A program made the position numbers and the translations under genes. The notes under the pieces are model-generated. The model searched no databases. It was given only the letters and a program-made list of their open reading frames with translations, and was not told the origin of the DNA. 64,000 nucleotides of DNA from Tangfeifania diversioriginum (GTDB lineage Bacteria > Bacteroidota > Bacteroidia > Bacteroidales > Prolixibacteraceae): the NCBI RefSeq assembly GCF_900141875.1, contig NZ_FQZE01000016.1, positions 1-64,000 of the forward strand. Direction: 5' to 3'. Shown piece by piece: positions 1-9,199 of this stretch (the stretch's first letter is position 1; each line of letters starts with the position of its first letter).

Positions 1-57
1 CAACTTTCGAAAGTTAGCAATGAGTCTTTTATAGGCAAACCCGTAAAACGACTCTGA

Positions 58-76
58 CCACGTTCAGAGAACGTGG
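58..76 (-). terminator. hairpin downstream of the isomerase gene
   Basis: The arms CCACGTT and AACGTGG form a perfect 7-bp stem around a 5-base loop, just beyond the stop codon of the minus-strand gene. There is no good T-run after it on the minus strand (only TTTT some 9 bases on), so an intrinsic terminator is plausible but not certain. A perfect palindrome AACTTTCGAAAGTT lies close by at 2-15. Confidence 0.3.
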
Positions 77-90
77 GTTTCTAATTTGAA

Positions 91-933
91 CTAAAACCTT
101 AAATTTTTCAAAAACTCTGCACTCGATTGCAAACAGCCCAACCCGTCGGGTTCGTTGTCGCGTTCCACAATGTAATGTTCGATTCCTTGTTTTTTTGCTT
201 CTTTGAAAATGGGACCAAAATCGATGATTCCCCTGCCCGGACAGATGAAATCTTCGTCGGGTGCCATGTCTTTTACATGAAGGATTGGAACTCTGCCGGT
301 GTATTTTTTCAGCACACCAAGTGGATCTCCACCGCCTTTTTTCACCCAGTAAATGTCCATTTCGCAATTCACCAGCTTCGGGTCGGTATTTTCCATCAGG
401 TAATCAAAAGGCAAGCCTTCTTCCATTTCACGGAATTCATTGTCGTGATTGTGCCACAAAAATTTCAATCCATGATTTTTTGCCAGAGCACCCACTTCAT
501 TCAGCCGCTCCGCTGATTTTTTGCAATCTTCAAAACTGAATGGAACATCGCCGTACCACGGCCAGTAATCCAGCACATATTCCTGCCCATGAGCCTTTAT
601 CTTGTCGAAACTTTTTTTAAGCTCCTCGTTGGACGAACGAAAACTGACACTCCCGGCAATGGGTTGTATTCCGATTTCTTTGCAAAAACTGACAAATTCC
701 TGAGGTGATGAGGCAAAATTGGTTCCCCCTTCCAGTTCTGAAAAACCGAACTCCACTGCTTTTTTCAGCGTGCCTTTCCAGTCGGCTTTCATGGCTTCGC
801 CGGCAATTCCGGAGATAAAACCAAACTTTTTGAGTTTTGCACTTCCCTCTGAAGCCAGCATGTTGAGCGGATTTAAAGCCATTGCTCCGGCTCCGGCAAT
901 GCTTGTTTTTATAAAATTTCTTCTGGTATTCAT
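91..933 (-). CDS. sugar phosphate isomerase/epimerase-like TIM-barrel protein, Tat-type signal
   Basis: A 280-residue protein of the xylose-isomerase-like TIM-barrel (AP endonuclease 2) superfamily. The N-terminus has an RRNFIK twin-arginine-type motif followed by a small hydrophobic stretch, so it is probably exported to the periplasm. Motifs typical of the metal-binding barrel are visible in order: HNHDNEF, EMDIYW, HVKDM, GRGIIDF and a C-terminal VERDN. Members isomerise, epimerise or dehydrate sugars or polyols with a divalent metal; the substrate cannot be read from sequence. It is the last gene of an apparent minus-strand operon after GH127 and a Gfo/Idh/MocA oxidoreductase (41-base gap), which suggests processing of a sugar released by the hydrolase. 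Family is confident, substrate is unknown. Confidence 0.85.
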   Translation of the reverse strand: MNTRRNFIKTSIAGAGAMALNPLNMLASEGSAKLKKFGFISGIAGEAMKADWKGTLKKAVEFGFSELEGGTNFASSPQEFVSFCKEIGIQPIAGSVSFRSSNEELKKSFDKIKAHGQEYVLDYWPWYGDVPFSFEDCKKSAERLNEVGALAKNHGLKFLWHNHDNEFREMEEGLPFDYLMENTDPKLVNCEMDIYWVKKGGGDPLGVLKKYTGRVPILHVKDMAPDEDFICPGRGIIDFGPIFKEAKKQGIEHYIVERDNEPDGLGCLQSSAEFLKNLRF

Positions 934-974
934 TTTTTCAAATTTTACGATTCAACACACAATTTCTAAAATCT

Positions 975-2303
975 CTAAACCTCCGGTAATTTCCATGGTT
1001 TGCGGTACTCCGGGGTAATCAGCTCGTTGGCCTTTTCGCAGTTGGTAAACCTGCTCTGTTCATCGTCCCATTCCAAAACGGGTTGCCCCACGCGGGCGGC
1101 AATGTTTGGAATGTGAGCATGTAAAGCGGCGGCCCTTCCCACTTCCGGCGGGCACGAAGTTTTTTCGCGGGTTTTAATACATTCCAGGAAATTATCCACA
1201 TGTTGCCGGTGCGATTCATGCCCTTTGGTATATGAAACTTCTTCGGCTTTCGGAGCGTCTTTCGCGCCATCCCATTCGGGCGAGAGATGATATTTGTAGC
1301 GGTCGGCCACGATGGTTGCCTTTTCGCCAATAAACTGCACGCCGTAAGACGAATCGAACGGGCCCTGCTGAATGCCGGCAGTCATGTCCCAATTGATCAC
1401 GTAGTCTTTTTTCGGAAAAATCACATTCATAGTATCGAACGAATCTCGGTGCATGGTTTTCCGTGAAAGATTTTCAGCATAAGTAATTACTGTTTCAGGC
1501 CCTTCAGTCAGGTCTTTTGCCCAAATACCCATGTCGAGCAAATGCACACCCCAGTCAGACATCAGGCCTCCGCCGTAGTCCCAGAAATGGCGCCAACTGC
1601 CGTGAAAACGATTTTCGTTAAACGGTCGTTTGGGAGCCGGCCCCAGCCAAAAGTCATAATCTACTCCTTCGGGCACGGGGCTGTCGGGTTTTGGTGTGGA
1701 ACCCAGGCCATAATTGAAGTTGGCCCAGATATTCACCTTACGAAGCGTACCAATTTCGCCCGATTTAATCAACCCCATCACATCTTTAAACACCTTGTTG
1801 TCGCGCTGCTGCTGGCCCACCTGAACCACGCGGTTGTAGCGTTTGGCAGCCTTCACCATAATATTGCATTCGCCAATGGTATTGGCCATGGGTTTTTCCA
1901 CGTAAACATCCTTGCCTGCCTGGGCAGCTTCCACCATAATCAGGCAGTGCCAGTGGTCGGGAGTGCCAATAATTACGGCATCAATGTCAATTCTTTCCAG
2001 CAGTTTTCGGTAATCACTGTACAATTGGGATTCCTGCCCGTAATCGTTTTTTACCGTTTGTGCCCGTTCGTTCAGGATATTTTTATCCACATCGCAAAGC
2101 GCCAGGCAGTTTACCATTCCGGTGTCGAGGTGGTGCCGTAAAATTCCGAACCCCATGTTGCGGCAGCCAATAAGCGCCACATTCACTTTGTCGGAAGGAG
2201 CAAACTCTGATGACCAAACATTTTCAGGAACCACAGACAATGAGCTTATTGCCGATGCTGCAATAGCCGATTTTTTGAGAAAATTTCTTCGTGAAGGATT
2301 CAT
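975..2303 (-). CDS. Gfo/Idh/MocA family oxidoreductase, Tat-type signal
   Basis: A 442-residue NAD(P)-dependent sugar oxidoreductase. After an SRRNFLKK twin-arginine-type signal, a Rossmann start (VALIGCRNMGFGIL) is followed by the family EKP motif (VEKPMANT) and the GGGLMSDWGVHLLD signature of secreted Bacteroidota members. Such proteins bind NAD(P) and oxidise or epimerise sugars, and several act as NAD-dependent glycosidases. It lies between the GH127 gene (30 bases upstream) and the TIM-barrel isomerase (41 bases downstream), all on the minus strand. The shared Tat-type signals suggest that both enzymes work folded in the periplasm. The substrate is unknown; an arabinose-containing glycan is the contextual guess. 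Confidence 0.88.
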   Translation of the reverse strand: MNPSRRNFLKKSAIAASAISSLSVVPENVWSSEFAPSDKVNVALIGCRNMGFGILRHHLDTGMVNCLALCDVDKNILNERAQTVKNDYGQESQLYSDYRKLLERIDIDAVIIGTPDHWHCLIMVEAAQAGKDVYVEKPMANTIGECNIMVKAAKRYNRVVQVGQQQRDNKVFKDVMGLIKSGEIGTLRKVNIWANFNYGLGSTPKPDSPVPEGVDYDFWLGPAPKRPFNENRFHGSWRHFWDYGGGLMSDWGVHLLDMGIWAKDLTEGPETVITYAENLSRKTMHRDSFDTMNVIFPKKDYVINWDMTAGIQQGPFDSSYGVQFIGEKATIVADRYKYHLSPEWDGAKDAPKAEEVSYTKGHESHRQHVDNFLECIKTREKTSCPPEVGRAAALHAHIPNIAARVGQPVLEWDDEQSRFTNCEKANELITPEYRKPWKLPEV

Positions 2304-2333
2304 TTTATTTTCATTTAGTTATTACTATTTCCT

Positions 2334-4688
2334 TTACCTGATTGTCCGGACGCCAAACACCGGCCCGGCGCGGTGCCCTTCATGAGGGACAAACTTCACT
2401 GTAATGCTTTCTTTCCCGGAAATGAGTTGTTCCGGTATTTCGTAAACCACATCGATAAATTCACCGGGGTTTTTGTTTGAGATGTTTTCGGTGGCAATTT
2501 TTTGGTCTTCCACCAAAATATCGAACGTTTTGCCGCCGGTGTAACCGCCCCAATATTCCACAACCAGACTGGCCGGTTCATTTTGGTCCACATTCATTTT
2601 ACACGAAAACCAACCTCCGCGATCCACTTCCCTGAATTTACGGTTTTTATTTTCGCCCACCCAGGTTTTCTTACCCTGAAAATGATGGTCGCGCTCGGGC
2701 TGCATTTCTCCGGGTTGAAAAAAGTCGATGGTTTTTTCTTCCAGTTCCTTTTTTCGGGCCATTTTATCCTGATAATCTGCCTGGTATTCTTTCCATGAAG
2801 CTTCATCGAACATATCGAAATAGACCGAATAGCGGCGCTCATGTGTTTTGTAAAAAGGTTTGAAAACAATATCGCGGGGCTGACCCACATTTTGTGTCAT
2901 GAATGTGTTGGCCTTATTCGCAACCGGCTTCAACCACTCCGAAGGATTGCGGTTTTCGGTCATTATTACCGGCACATACATTGGGTCGTAAGCATCCGGA
3001 TCATCTTCCGGTCCCAAATCGCCTGCCAGCACAAACGGACCATGAAAAACAGCCACGCGGGTTGAATCGTCGGGCATAGTTTCCAGCCGCAACGAAAATG
3101 GAAATTCTACTTCAACTTCATCTCCGGTTTTCCATTTTTTGGCGAGTTCCACAAAACTACCCTGCTGGCTTTTTACCTTTTGGGTTTTGCCGTTCAGTTT
3201 AACCGTCATTCCGTTTTCAGCCCACGATGGATACCTGATTTTTACAGTGAACTTCACCGGTTCTTCGCACTCAAATTTCAACGTTGTGCCCTGCTCTTCA
3301 GGAAATTGAGTCAGCTGTGTAATCTTTACATTTTTTTCTTCCCAGCTTACTTCTGCCGCAATAAACTGGGTTACATAAAACTCGTTTTCATTGTGATAAA
3401 AAATATTCCGGCCATATTTCGAATGGTTTTCCATTCCGGTGCCCACACAGCAGGTAAACCACAGCGGATCCTGGTACTCTTTGTGTCCGCCCATTTCAAG
3501 CGAGAGGTTGTAAATCACGCGACCGTCGTGAGGGTGCTGAGAGGAATGAATGTGATTGAACAGTGCCCGCTCGTAAAAATCGGCCACTTCGGGCGAAGCT
3601 TCCCACTGGAAAAGATGACGCGAAAGTTTGAGCATGTTATACACATTGCAGGTTTCGGTGGTTTCGTCGCTGAGCCGGTCGCGCAATGTGTCGGGCGGAC
3701 CGAAATATTCGTGATTCCCATGTCCGCCGGTGACATAAGAATGGTGGTCCACCACTGTTTTCCAGAAGAATTCAGCAGTGCGCCTATCTTTTTCATTGCC
3801 GGTCAGTTCGTAACGGCGGGCCAGGCCAATTAGTTTGGGTATTTGCGTGTTCCCGTGTTTTCCCGGTAAAATGTCTTTTCCTTCTGAAAGCGGTTCCAAA
3901 ATGGCTTTGTGATGAAAAACCCGCGACATTTCGAGGTATTTTTCGTTGCCGGTTTGGGCATACAGTTCAGCCAGCGATTCGTTGATTCCGCCGTGCTCGC
4001 AGTGCAGCATTTCCTGAATTTCTTCTTCTGAAAGATCATCGATAATGGTGTTCAGCCAGTCGGCAAACCGGATGTTGATTTCCAGCGCTTTTTCGTTTCC
4101 ACAAAGATCGTAAGCTTCGAAAAGACCCGCCATTACTTTGTGCTGCGTGTAATAGGGAACCCAAATGCCATTCAAATCAAATCCCTGAGCACGGATTTCG
4201 CCCTTGGCCACTTCTTCTTCCAGGATTCGTTTTCCATCGGGGAAAGCTCCGATATACCCGTCGCCGTCGGCCTGCTGGCATTCATACAGCTCATCAACAA
4301 TATAGTTTACGCGCTCCAGAAATCGTTCGTCGCCGGTAGTTTGGAACATCATGGCGCAGGCACTAAGGTAATGGCCCAGACTGTGGCCGGCAATAGTGTT
4401 GTCTTCCCAGCCGTGGTAATGTTCTGCCTTGGGTTCCAGCCCGGCTTCGCTTCTGAATTTTGCCAGAAACCGGTCGGGTTCGTAATTCAGCAACGATTGC
4501 ACATTCAGTTCGGTAGCCTTTTTAAACGGACCATCCAGAAGTTTTACTTCAGACAATTCAAACGGGAGTACTTTAAAAGTAACTACCTCGGGGCCGCCGG
4601 TTTCAATGCGGCTTTCCTGCCGGGTGCATGCACTGGCAAATAGTAAACTGAAAATTAAAATAAAGGTTGGTTTAGTTAGTTTTGCCAT
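2334..4688 (-). CDS. GH127-family beta-L-arabinofuranosidase-like lipoprotein
   Basis: A 784-residue glycoside hydrolase of family 127 (DUF1680). The signal peptide ends in a lipobox (FASAC), so it is likely lipid-anchored. The zinc/cysteine active site of the family is visible: ETCN (Glu and Cys zinc ligands) and FTCCVGTGMEN (paired Cys, one being the nucleophile in the characterised Bifidobacterium enzyme HypBA1). The (alpha/alpha) barrel body runs to about residue 620; the last ~150 residues look like an extra beta-rich domain. It is the first gene of the three-gene minus-strand sugar operon. Known members release beta-L-arabinofuranose; other GH127/DUF1680 specificities remain possible. 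Confidence 0.88.
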   Translation of the reverse strand: MAKLTKPTFILIFSLLFASACTRQESRIETGGPEVVTFKVLPFELSEVKLLDGPFKKATELNVQSLLNYEPDRFLAKFRSEAGLEPKAEHYHGWEDNTIAGHSLGHYLSACAMMFQTTGDERFLERVNYIVDELYECQQADGDGYIGAFPDGKRILEEEVAKGEIRAQGFDLNGIWVPYYTQHKVMAGLFEAYDLCGNEKALEINIRFADWLNTIIDDLSEEEIQEMLHCEHGGINESLAELYAQTGNEKYLEMSRVFHHKAILEPLSEGKDILPGKHGNTQIPKLIGLARRYELTGNEKDRRTAEFFWKTVVDHHSYVTGGHGNHEYFGPPDTLRDRLSDETTETCNVYNMLKLSRHLFQWEASPEVADFYERALFNHIHSSQHPHDGRVIYNLSLEMGGHKEYQDPLWFTCCVGTGMENHSKYGRNIFYHNENEFYVTQFIAAEVSWEEKNVKITQLTQFPEEQGTTLKFECEEPVKFTVKIRYPSWAENGMTVKLNGKTQKVKSQQGSFVELAKKWKTGDEVEVEFPFSLRLETMPDDSTRVAVFHGPFVLAGDLGPEDDPDAYDPMYVPVIMTENRNPSEWLKPVANKANTFMTQNVGQPRDIVFKPFYKTHERRYSVYFDMFDEASWKEYQADYQDKMARKKELEEKTIDFFQPGEMQPERDHHFQGKKTWVGENKNRKFREVDRGGWFSCKMNVDQNEPASLVVEYWGGYTGGKTFDILVEDQKIATENISNKNPGEFIDVVYEIPEQLISGKESITVKFVPHEGHRAGPVFGVRTIR

Positions 4689-4703
4689 GGTAGTGATTTT
4701 AAA

Positions 4704-5834
4704 TTATTCCGGAATAAAAACCCAGACCCCCGAATCGGGATATTTGTCTAAAAAATTATACTGAGCGCCGTAAGCTTCAATTTCATTATCAAAGATGTCG
4801 ATTCCTACTATATAAAAACTGCCCTGTTTTCCGAGATGGAAAGGTTCGTGACCTTCATTTTCCAGCTTCCTGAAATATTTATTGGCATTTTTTGCCTCTT
4901 TAAAACTTCCGCCCACCAGATAGAACATTGACGTATCGGGTTTTACGTAATGAGCAGAGTCAATCGTTATTTCCTGAATTTGTAAACTATCTGCCTGAGC
5001 AGCCTCAACCGAATCTGTTTGAATTGAATCCGTTTGAACTGAATCCACCCCGGCAACCGGAAGTGGTTCAGATGCTTCTTCTTCAGCAGGAATTTCTTCT
5101 GCCGGGGGTTCGTTTTCAGCAACTTCGGCCACCGGAGGTTGTTCTTTCACACCATCATTTTTAAGCAGAATAAAAATTCCGGCAGCAACTATCGGAATCA
5201 AAATCAATAAGAACCACAACCAGCCTTTTTTCTTTTTTTCGGTTGTTTCGGGTTCATCAGATAATGAACCGGGAGCAGTTTTGGGCTCAGGCTTTTCTTC
5301 AGGTTCCTGTTCAGTACTTTCGGCTTCGGCTTCGGGAATTTGTTCTTCAAAAGGTTCCTCTACGCTTGTAGTTTCAGTTATCTCTTTTTCCTCTGGAATT
5401 TCTTCGGGTACCGGTTCAGGTTCATCTTTCAGTGAAGTTTCTTCCAGCCCGAAAGTTTCGGAAAACAATTTTTTCCCTTCTGAAGGAGCAAACTGAATTT
5501 CATTGCGCTCATCCAAAAACAGTACCCCCGCATTTTCAAGAGTTACTTTTTCTCCTTTGTCGAGCTGATAGATAATTTCATCACGTTCATCTTCAACTTT
5601 TTTAAGCGCTTCAAAATGCGAAATGCCCTCTTTTTTCGCTATTGCATCTGCCAGCAAACCATCATTATTCCGAATTTTGGGATTAAAAGTAATCGCCTTC
5701 GTAGGCGGCTTTATCTCATCAGATTGCTCATCGATTTCGGCAGGTTCATAAACAGAAACAAATGCACCAAATCCTGGTACAATAACCGTTTCATTTTCCT
5801 GAAGGAGATTTTGTATGTATTTTCCTAACTTCAC
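4704..5834 (-). CDS. HU-CCDC81/SPOR domain membrane protein
   Basis: A 376-residue protein with three parts: an N-terminal HU-like pair (about residues 1-130, resembling the bacterial HU-CCDC81 domains), a Glu/Pro-rich stretch with one membrane segment near residues 205-225 after KKKKG, and a C-terminal SPOR domain (about 300-376; YLVGGSFKEAKNANKYFRKL). SPOR domains bind denuded peptidoglycan at division sites. The topology implied is HU-like domain in the cytoplasm, acidic linker and SPOR domain in the periplasm. The arrangement is widespread in Bacteroidota; whether the HU part binds DNA is unproven. It is transcribed away from galE, and its stop lies 15 bases before the GH127 start, so it could co-transcribe with the sugar operon. 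Confidence 0.8.
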   Translation of the reverse strand: MKLGKYIQNLLQENETVIVPGFGAFVSVYEPAEIDEQSDEIKPPTKAITFNPKIRNNDGLLADAIAKKEGISHFEALKKVEDERDEIIYQLDKGEKVTLENAGVLFLDERNEIQFAPSEGKKLFSETFGLEETSLKDEPEPVPEEIPEEKEITETTSVEEPFEEQIPEAEAESTEQEPEEKPEPKTAPGSLSDEPETTEKKKKGWLWFLLILIPIVAAGIFILLKNDGVKEQPPVAEVAENEPPAEEIPAEEEASEPLPVAGVDSVQTDSIQTDSVEAAQADSLQIQEITIDSAHYVKPDTSMFYLVGGSFKEAKNANKYFRKLENEGHEPFHLGKQGSFYIVGIDIFDNEIEAYGAQYNFLDKYPDSGVWVFIPE

Positions 5835-5971
5835 TTTTTCGGATTTTTACTGGTAAAATTATAAAAACATCCGTGGAAGTAAGGTTTTCGAATCATTAAA
5901 ATTTTCAGAAGATAAAAGAAATTACCCCCGTGCTTTACTTAAATTTTTAATTTTACACTAAAAACTGAGAA

Positions 5972-6997
5972 ATGAACAATAAAATATTAGTTACAGGCGG
6001 AACAGGTTACATTGGGTCGCACACCGTTGTTGAATTACAGGAAGCAGGATATGAAGTTGTAGTTGTAGATGATTTATCGAATTCAGGCATTGAGGTGCTT
6101 GACAACATCCAGAAAATCAGCGGGAAAAAACCAGCGTTTGAAAAATTCGATTTATCGGACCGGGAAAAAGCCGAAGATTTTTTTAAACGAAACACTGACA
6201 TTGAAGCCATCATTCATTTTGCGGCATCAAAAGCAGTGGGCGAATCGGTTGAAAAACCGCTGCATTACTACCGCAACAATCTGGTTTCGCTGATGAACCT
6301 TCTGGATTGCCAGCTTAAATTTAATATTCAGCATATTGTATTTTCATCCTCATGCACGGTGTACGGCCAGCCCGACAAACTGCCCGTAACCGAAGACACA
6401 CCGCGAAAAGATGCCGAATCGCCCTACGGGAACACCAAGCGGGTGAATGAAGATATTCTGAATGATACCATAAAAGCCCACCCACAGCTTAAAGGAATTG
6501 CTTTGCGGTATTTTAATCCCATTGGCGCGCATCCGTCGGCACTCATTGGCGAACTGCCGCTTGGCGTGCCGCAAAACCTGGTGCCGTTTATTACCCAAAC
6601 TGCGGCCGGGATTCGTGAGGAGCTGAAGGTTTTTGGAGACGATTACGATACACCCGACGGCTCAGCTATCCGCGATTACATTAATGTGGTGGATTTGGCC
6701 AAAGCGCATGTGGTGGCGATTGAACGGTTGCTTCATGAAAAAAACAAACAGAATTATGAAGTCTTCAATCTGGGAACCGGCCAGGGCGTTTCCGTTTTGG
6801 AGATGGTAAATGGATTTGAAAAAGCTACCGGCGTAAAACTGAACTACAAAATTGTGGGCCGCCGTGCAGGCGATATCGAAAAAATATGGGCCGACACCAC
6901 GTTTGCCAACGAAGAGCTGGGCTGGAAAGCTGAGAAAGACCTGGAAGAAACACTGCTTTCGGCCTGGGAATGGGAGAAAAAAGTGCGGAAGATTTAA
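5972..6997 (+). CDS. galE: UDP-glucose 4-epimerase
   Basis: A 341-residue extended short-chain dehydrogenase. The N-terminal GGTGYIGSH NAD-binding motif, SSSCTVYG around the catalytic Ser/Thr, and the SPYGNTK YxxxK pair all match GalE, and the length equals the usual ~340 residues. It interconverts UDP-glucose and UDP-galactose in the cytoplasm for galactose use and surface-glycan synthesis. It stands alone on the plus strand, divergent from the HU/SPOR gene, with an AT-rich 137-base upstream region. Related UDP-sugar epimerases (for example of UDP-GlcNAc) cannot be fully excluded. Confidence 0.92.
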   Translation: MNNKILVTGGTGYIGSHTVVELQEAGYEVVVVDDLSNSGIEVLDNIQKISGKKPAFEKFDLSDREKAEDFFKRNTDIEAIIHFAASKAVGESVEKPLHYYRNNLVSLMNLLDCQLKFNIQHIVFSSSCTVYGQPDKLPVTEDTPRKDAESPYGNTKRVNEDILNDTIKAHPQLKGIALRYFNPIGAHPSALIGELPLGVPQNLVPFITQTAAGIREELKVFGDDYDTPDGSAIRDYINVVDLAKAHVVAIERLLHEKNKQNYEVFNLGTGQGVSVLEMVNGFEKATGVKLNYKIVGRRAGDIEKIWADTTFANEELGWKAEKDLEETLLSAWEWEKKVRKI

Positions 6998-7069
6998 GTG
7001 TAAGTTGCAGTGATTATCAAACAGTTGCCCGTTATAATTAACGGTTTCTGAATCACAATAAAATAGAAC

Positions 7070-7077
7070 TATCTTTG
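7070..7077 (+). promoter_or_regulatory. Bacteroidota-type -7 box for the pseudouridine synthase gene
   Basis: TATCTTTG fits the Bacteroidota -7 consensus TAnnTTTG. A TTTCTG stretch at 7045-7050, about 19 bases upstream, could act as a weak -33 element. The box lies 51 bases before the start codon. Confidence 0.4.
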
Positions 7078-7128
7078 TTGTGGCCGGAATTTAAACATCT
7101 TCCTGCCAATTAAATTGCATTTTCATTT

Positions 7129-8052
7129 ATGAAACAAAAATCCAGCAACCCACGCTCCGGTTCAAAAAAGCCCCAGGCACCCGGCATAGAAGTAAAAAAG
7201 CAGGAAGAACTGATGAAATTTCTTTTGGCCAACTACCCTGACAAAAGCCGCAACAAGGTTAAATCTCTATTGAAAAACAGGCAGGTTTTTGTAGATGATA
7301 GAGCGATTACCCAGTTTAATCATTTACTGAAGCCCGGACAAATTGTTACCCTGGGAAAAAATACACCAAAGCCCGCTGCCAGACAGGTGTTCGGGATGAC
7401 AATTGTTTACGAAGACAAAGATTTAATTGTGGTGAATAAAAAAGCCGGCCTGCTGACCATTGCTACCGACAATGAAAAAAGAGACACAGTTTACAGCATT
7501 CTCAGCGATTATGTGAAAGAGCAGGATGAAAAAAACAAAATTTTTATTGTGCACCGGCTCGACCGGGAAACCTCAGGCTTAATGTTGTTTGCAAAAAACA
7601 GCAAAATGCAGGGACTGCTCCAGGAATCGTGGAAACAAACCATTTCCGAACGGAGTTACCTGGCGGTAATCGATGGGCAAATGGAAAAACCGGAAGGGAC
7701 TTACCGCTCATATCTTTTTGAAAGCAAAGTATTTAAAGTACATTCATCTCAAATTCCTGAAAAAGGAAAAGAAGCCATTACGCATTACTCAACCCTGAAA
7801 AGCAATGATTTGTATTCGTTGCTGAAAGTGACCCTGGAAACCGGGCGAAAAAATCAAATTCGCGTGCATTTGCAGGATCTGAACCACCCGATTATTGGCG
7901 ATAAAAAATACGGTTCCACTTCCAATCCTATCGGAAGGCTTGGACTGCACGCATGGATTTTGGCTTTCAAACATCCGCTAACAGGCGAAATGGTCCGCTT
8001 CGAGACTTCCATTCCGGGAAGTTTTTTGAAGTTGTTTTCACAGCAAGCTTAA
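7129..8052 (+). CDS. RluA-family RNA pseudouridine synthase with S4 domain
   Basis: A 307-residue RNA pseudouridine synthase. An S4 RNA-binding domain occupies about residues 25-80 (KSRNKVKSLLKNRQVFVDD), followed by the catalytic domain with the RluA/RluD signature HRLDRETSGLMLFAKN, whose Asp is the nucleophile. It converts specific uridines of rRNA or tRNA to pseudouridine. The N-terminus is Lys/Ser/Pro-rich (KQKSSNPRSGSKK), as in other Bacteroidota homologues. The exact target uridine cannot be read from sequence, so no symbol is given. It is preceded by a recognisable promoter box and appears monocistronic. Confidence 0.88.
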   Translation: MKQKSSNPRSGSKKPQAPGIEVKKQEELMKFLLANYPDKSRNKVKSLLKNRQVFVDDRAITQFNHLLKPGQIVTLGKNTPKPAARQVFGMTIVYEDKDLIVVNKKAGLLTIATDNEKRDTVYSILSDYVKEQDEKNKIFIVHRLDRETSGLMLFAKNSKMQGLLQESWKQTISERSYLAVIDGQMEKPEGTYRSYLFESKVFKVHSSQIPEKGKEAITHYSTLKSNDLYSLLKVTLETGRKNQIRVHLQDLNHPIIGDKKYGSTSNPIGRLGLHAWILAFKHPLTGEMVRFETSIPGSFLKLFSQQA

Positions 8053-8120
8053 AAACTGGTTATCATTAACTCAGCGAAATATATATCGAAAAACAATTTT
8101 TCATTTCACAGGGAAAAATG

Positions 8121-8128
8121 TAATTTTG
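8121..8128 (+). promoter_or_regulatory. Bacteroidota-type -7 box for rfbB
   Basis: TAATTTTG matches TAnnTTTG and ends 18 bases before the preferred ATG of the dehydratase gene. The T-rich stretch around 8095-8105 would be at the -33 position. Confidence 0.4.
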
Positions 8129-8146
8129 GTTTCAAAATATGAAAAT

Positions 8147-9199
8147 ATGAAAACAATCCTAATCACCGGCGGTGCCGGTTTTATCGGTTCGCATGTTGTT
8201 CGTTTATTTGTAAACAAATATCCTGATTATAAAATTGTTAACCTCGACAAATTAACCTACGCCGGGAACCTGGCCAATCTGAAAGACGTTGAAAACAAGC
8301 CCAACTACGAGTTTGTAAAAGGCGATATTGTGGACGGTGATTTTATCCTGCAACTGTTCGAAGAAAGGCAGTTCGACGGGGTCATTCACCTGGCAGCCGA
8401 ATCGCATGTCGATCGCTCTATTTCCAACCCAACTGAATTTGTTTACACCAATGTTATTGGGACGGTAAATTTGCTGAATGCAGCAAAACACATTTGGAAA
8501 GATGATTTTTCGGATAAAAAATTCTACCACATTTCCACCGACGAGGTTTACGGTTCCCTGGGAGAAGAGGGTATTTTCACCGAAGAAACCCGCTACGATC
8601 CGCATAGTCCGTACTCGGCATCAAAAGCCAGCTCCGACCATTTTGTGCGAGCCTACCACGATACTTTCGGATTGCCTGTGATTATTTCCAACTGCTCCAA
8701 CAATTACGGTTCGTACCAGTTTCCCGAGAAATTGATCCCGCTTTTCATTAATAACATCCGGAACAAAAAACCGCTGCCGGTTTACGGTAAAGGCGAAAAC
8801 GTGCGCGACTGGCTGTGGGTAGTTGATCATGCCCGGGCCATTGATGTAATTTACCACAAAGGAAAAACAGGAGACACCTATAATATTGGCGGTTTTAACG
8901 AATGGAAAAACATCGACCTCATCCGCACCATGTGCCGTGTGATGGATAAAAAACTGGGGCGAGAAGAAGGCGAATCGGAAAAACTCATCACTTACGTAAA
9001 AGACCGTGCCGGGCACGATTTGCGTTATGCCATCGATGCCACCAAAATTAAAAACGAACTGGGCTGGGAACCTTCGGTACAGTTTGAAGAAGGCATCAGC
9101 AAAACCATCGACTGGTACCTCGACAACGAAGAGTGGATGAAAAATGTGACCTCAGGCGACTACCAGAAATATTACGATAAACAATATTTAAACAGGTAA
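8147..9199 (+). CDS. rfbB: dTDP-glucose 4,6-dehydratase
   Basis: A ~350-residue extended SDR enzyme converting dTDP-glucose to dTDP-4-keto-6-deoxyglucose, the second step of dTDP-rhamnose synthesis. Visible are GGAGFIGSH (NAD binding), STDEVYGSLG (the catalytic TDE motif specific to the dehydratases) and YSASKASSD (YxxxK). The ATG at 8147 places the Rossmann strand at once (MKTILITGG) and is preferred over an upstream in-frame TTG at 8126, which overlaps the promoter box. The rest of the rml pathway is not next to it. Confidence 0.92.
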   Translation: MKTILITGGAGFIGSHVVRLFVNKYPDYKIVNLDKLTYAGNLANLKDVENKPNYEFVKGDIVDGDFILQLFEERQFDGVIHLAAESHVDRSISNPTEFVYTNVIGTVNLLNAAKHIWKDDFSDKKFYHISTDEVYGSLGEEGIFTEETRYDPHSPYSASKASSDHFVRAYHDTFGLPVIISNCSNNYGSYQFPEKLIPLFINNIRNKKPLPVYGKGENVRDWLWVVDHARAIDVIYHKGKTGDTYNIGGFNEWKNIDLIRTMCRVMDKKLGREEGESEKLITYVKDRAGHDLRYAIDATKIKNELGWEPSVQFEEGISKTIDWYLDNEEWMKNVTSGDYQKYYDKQYLNR

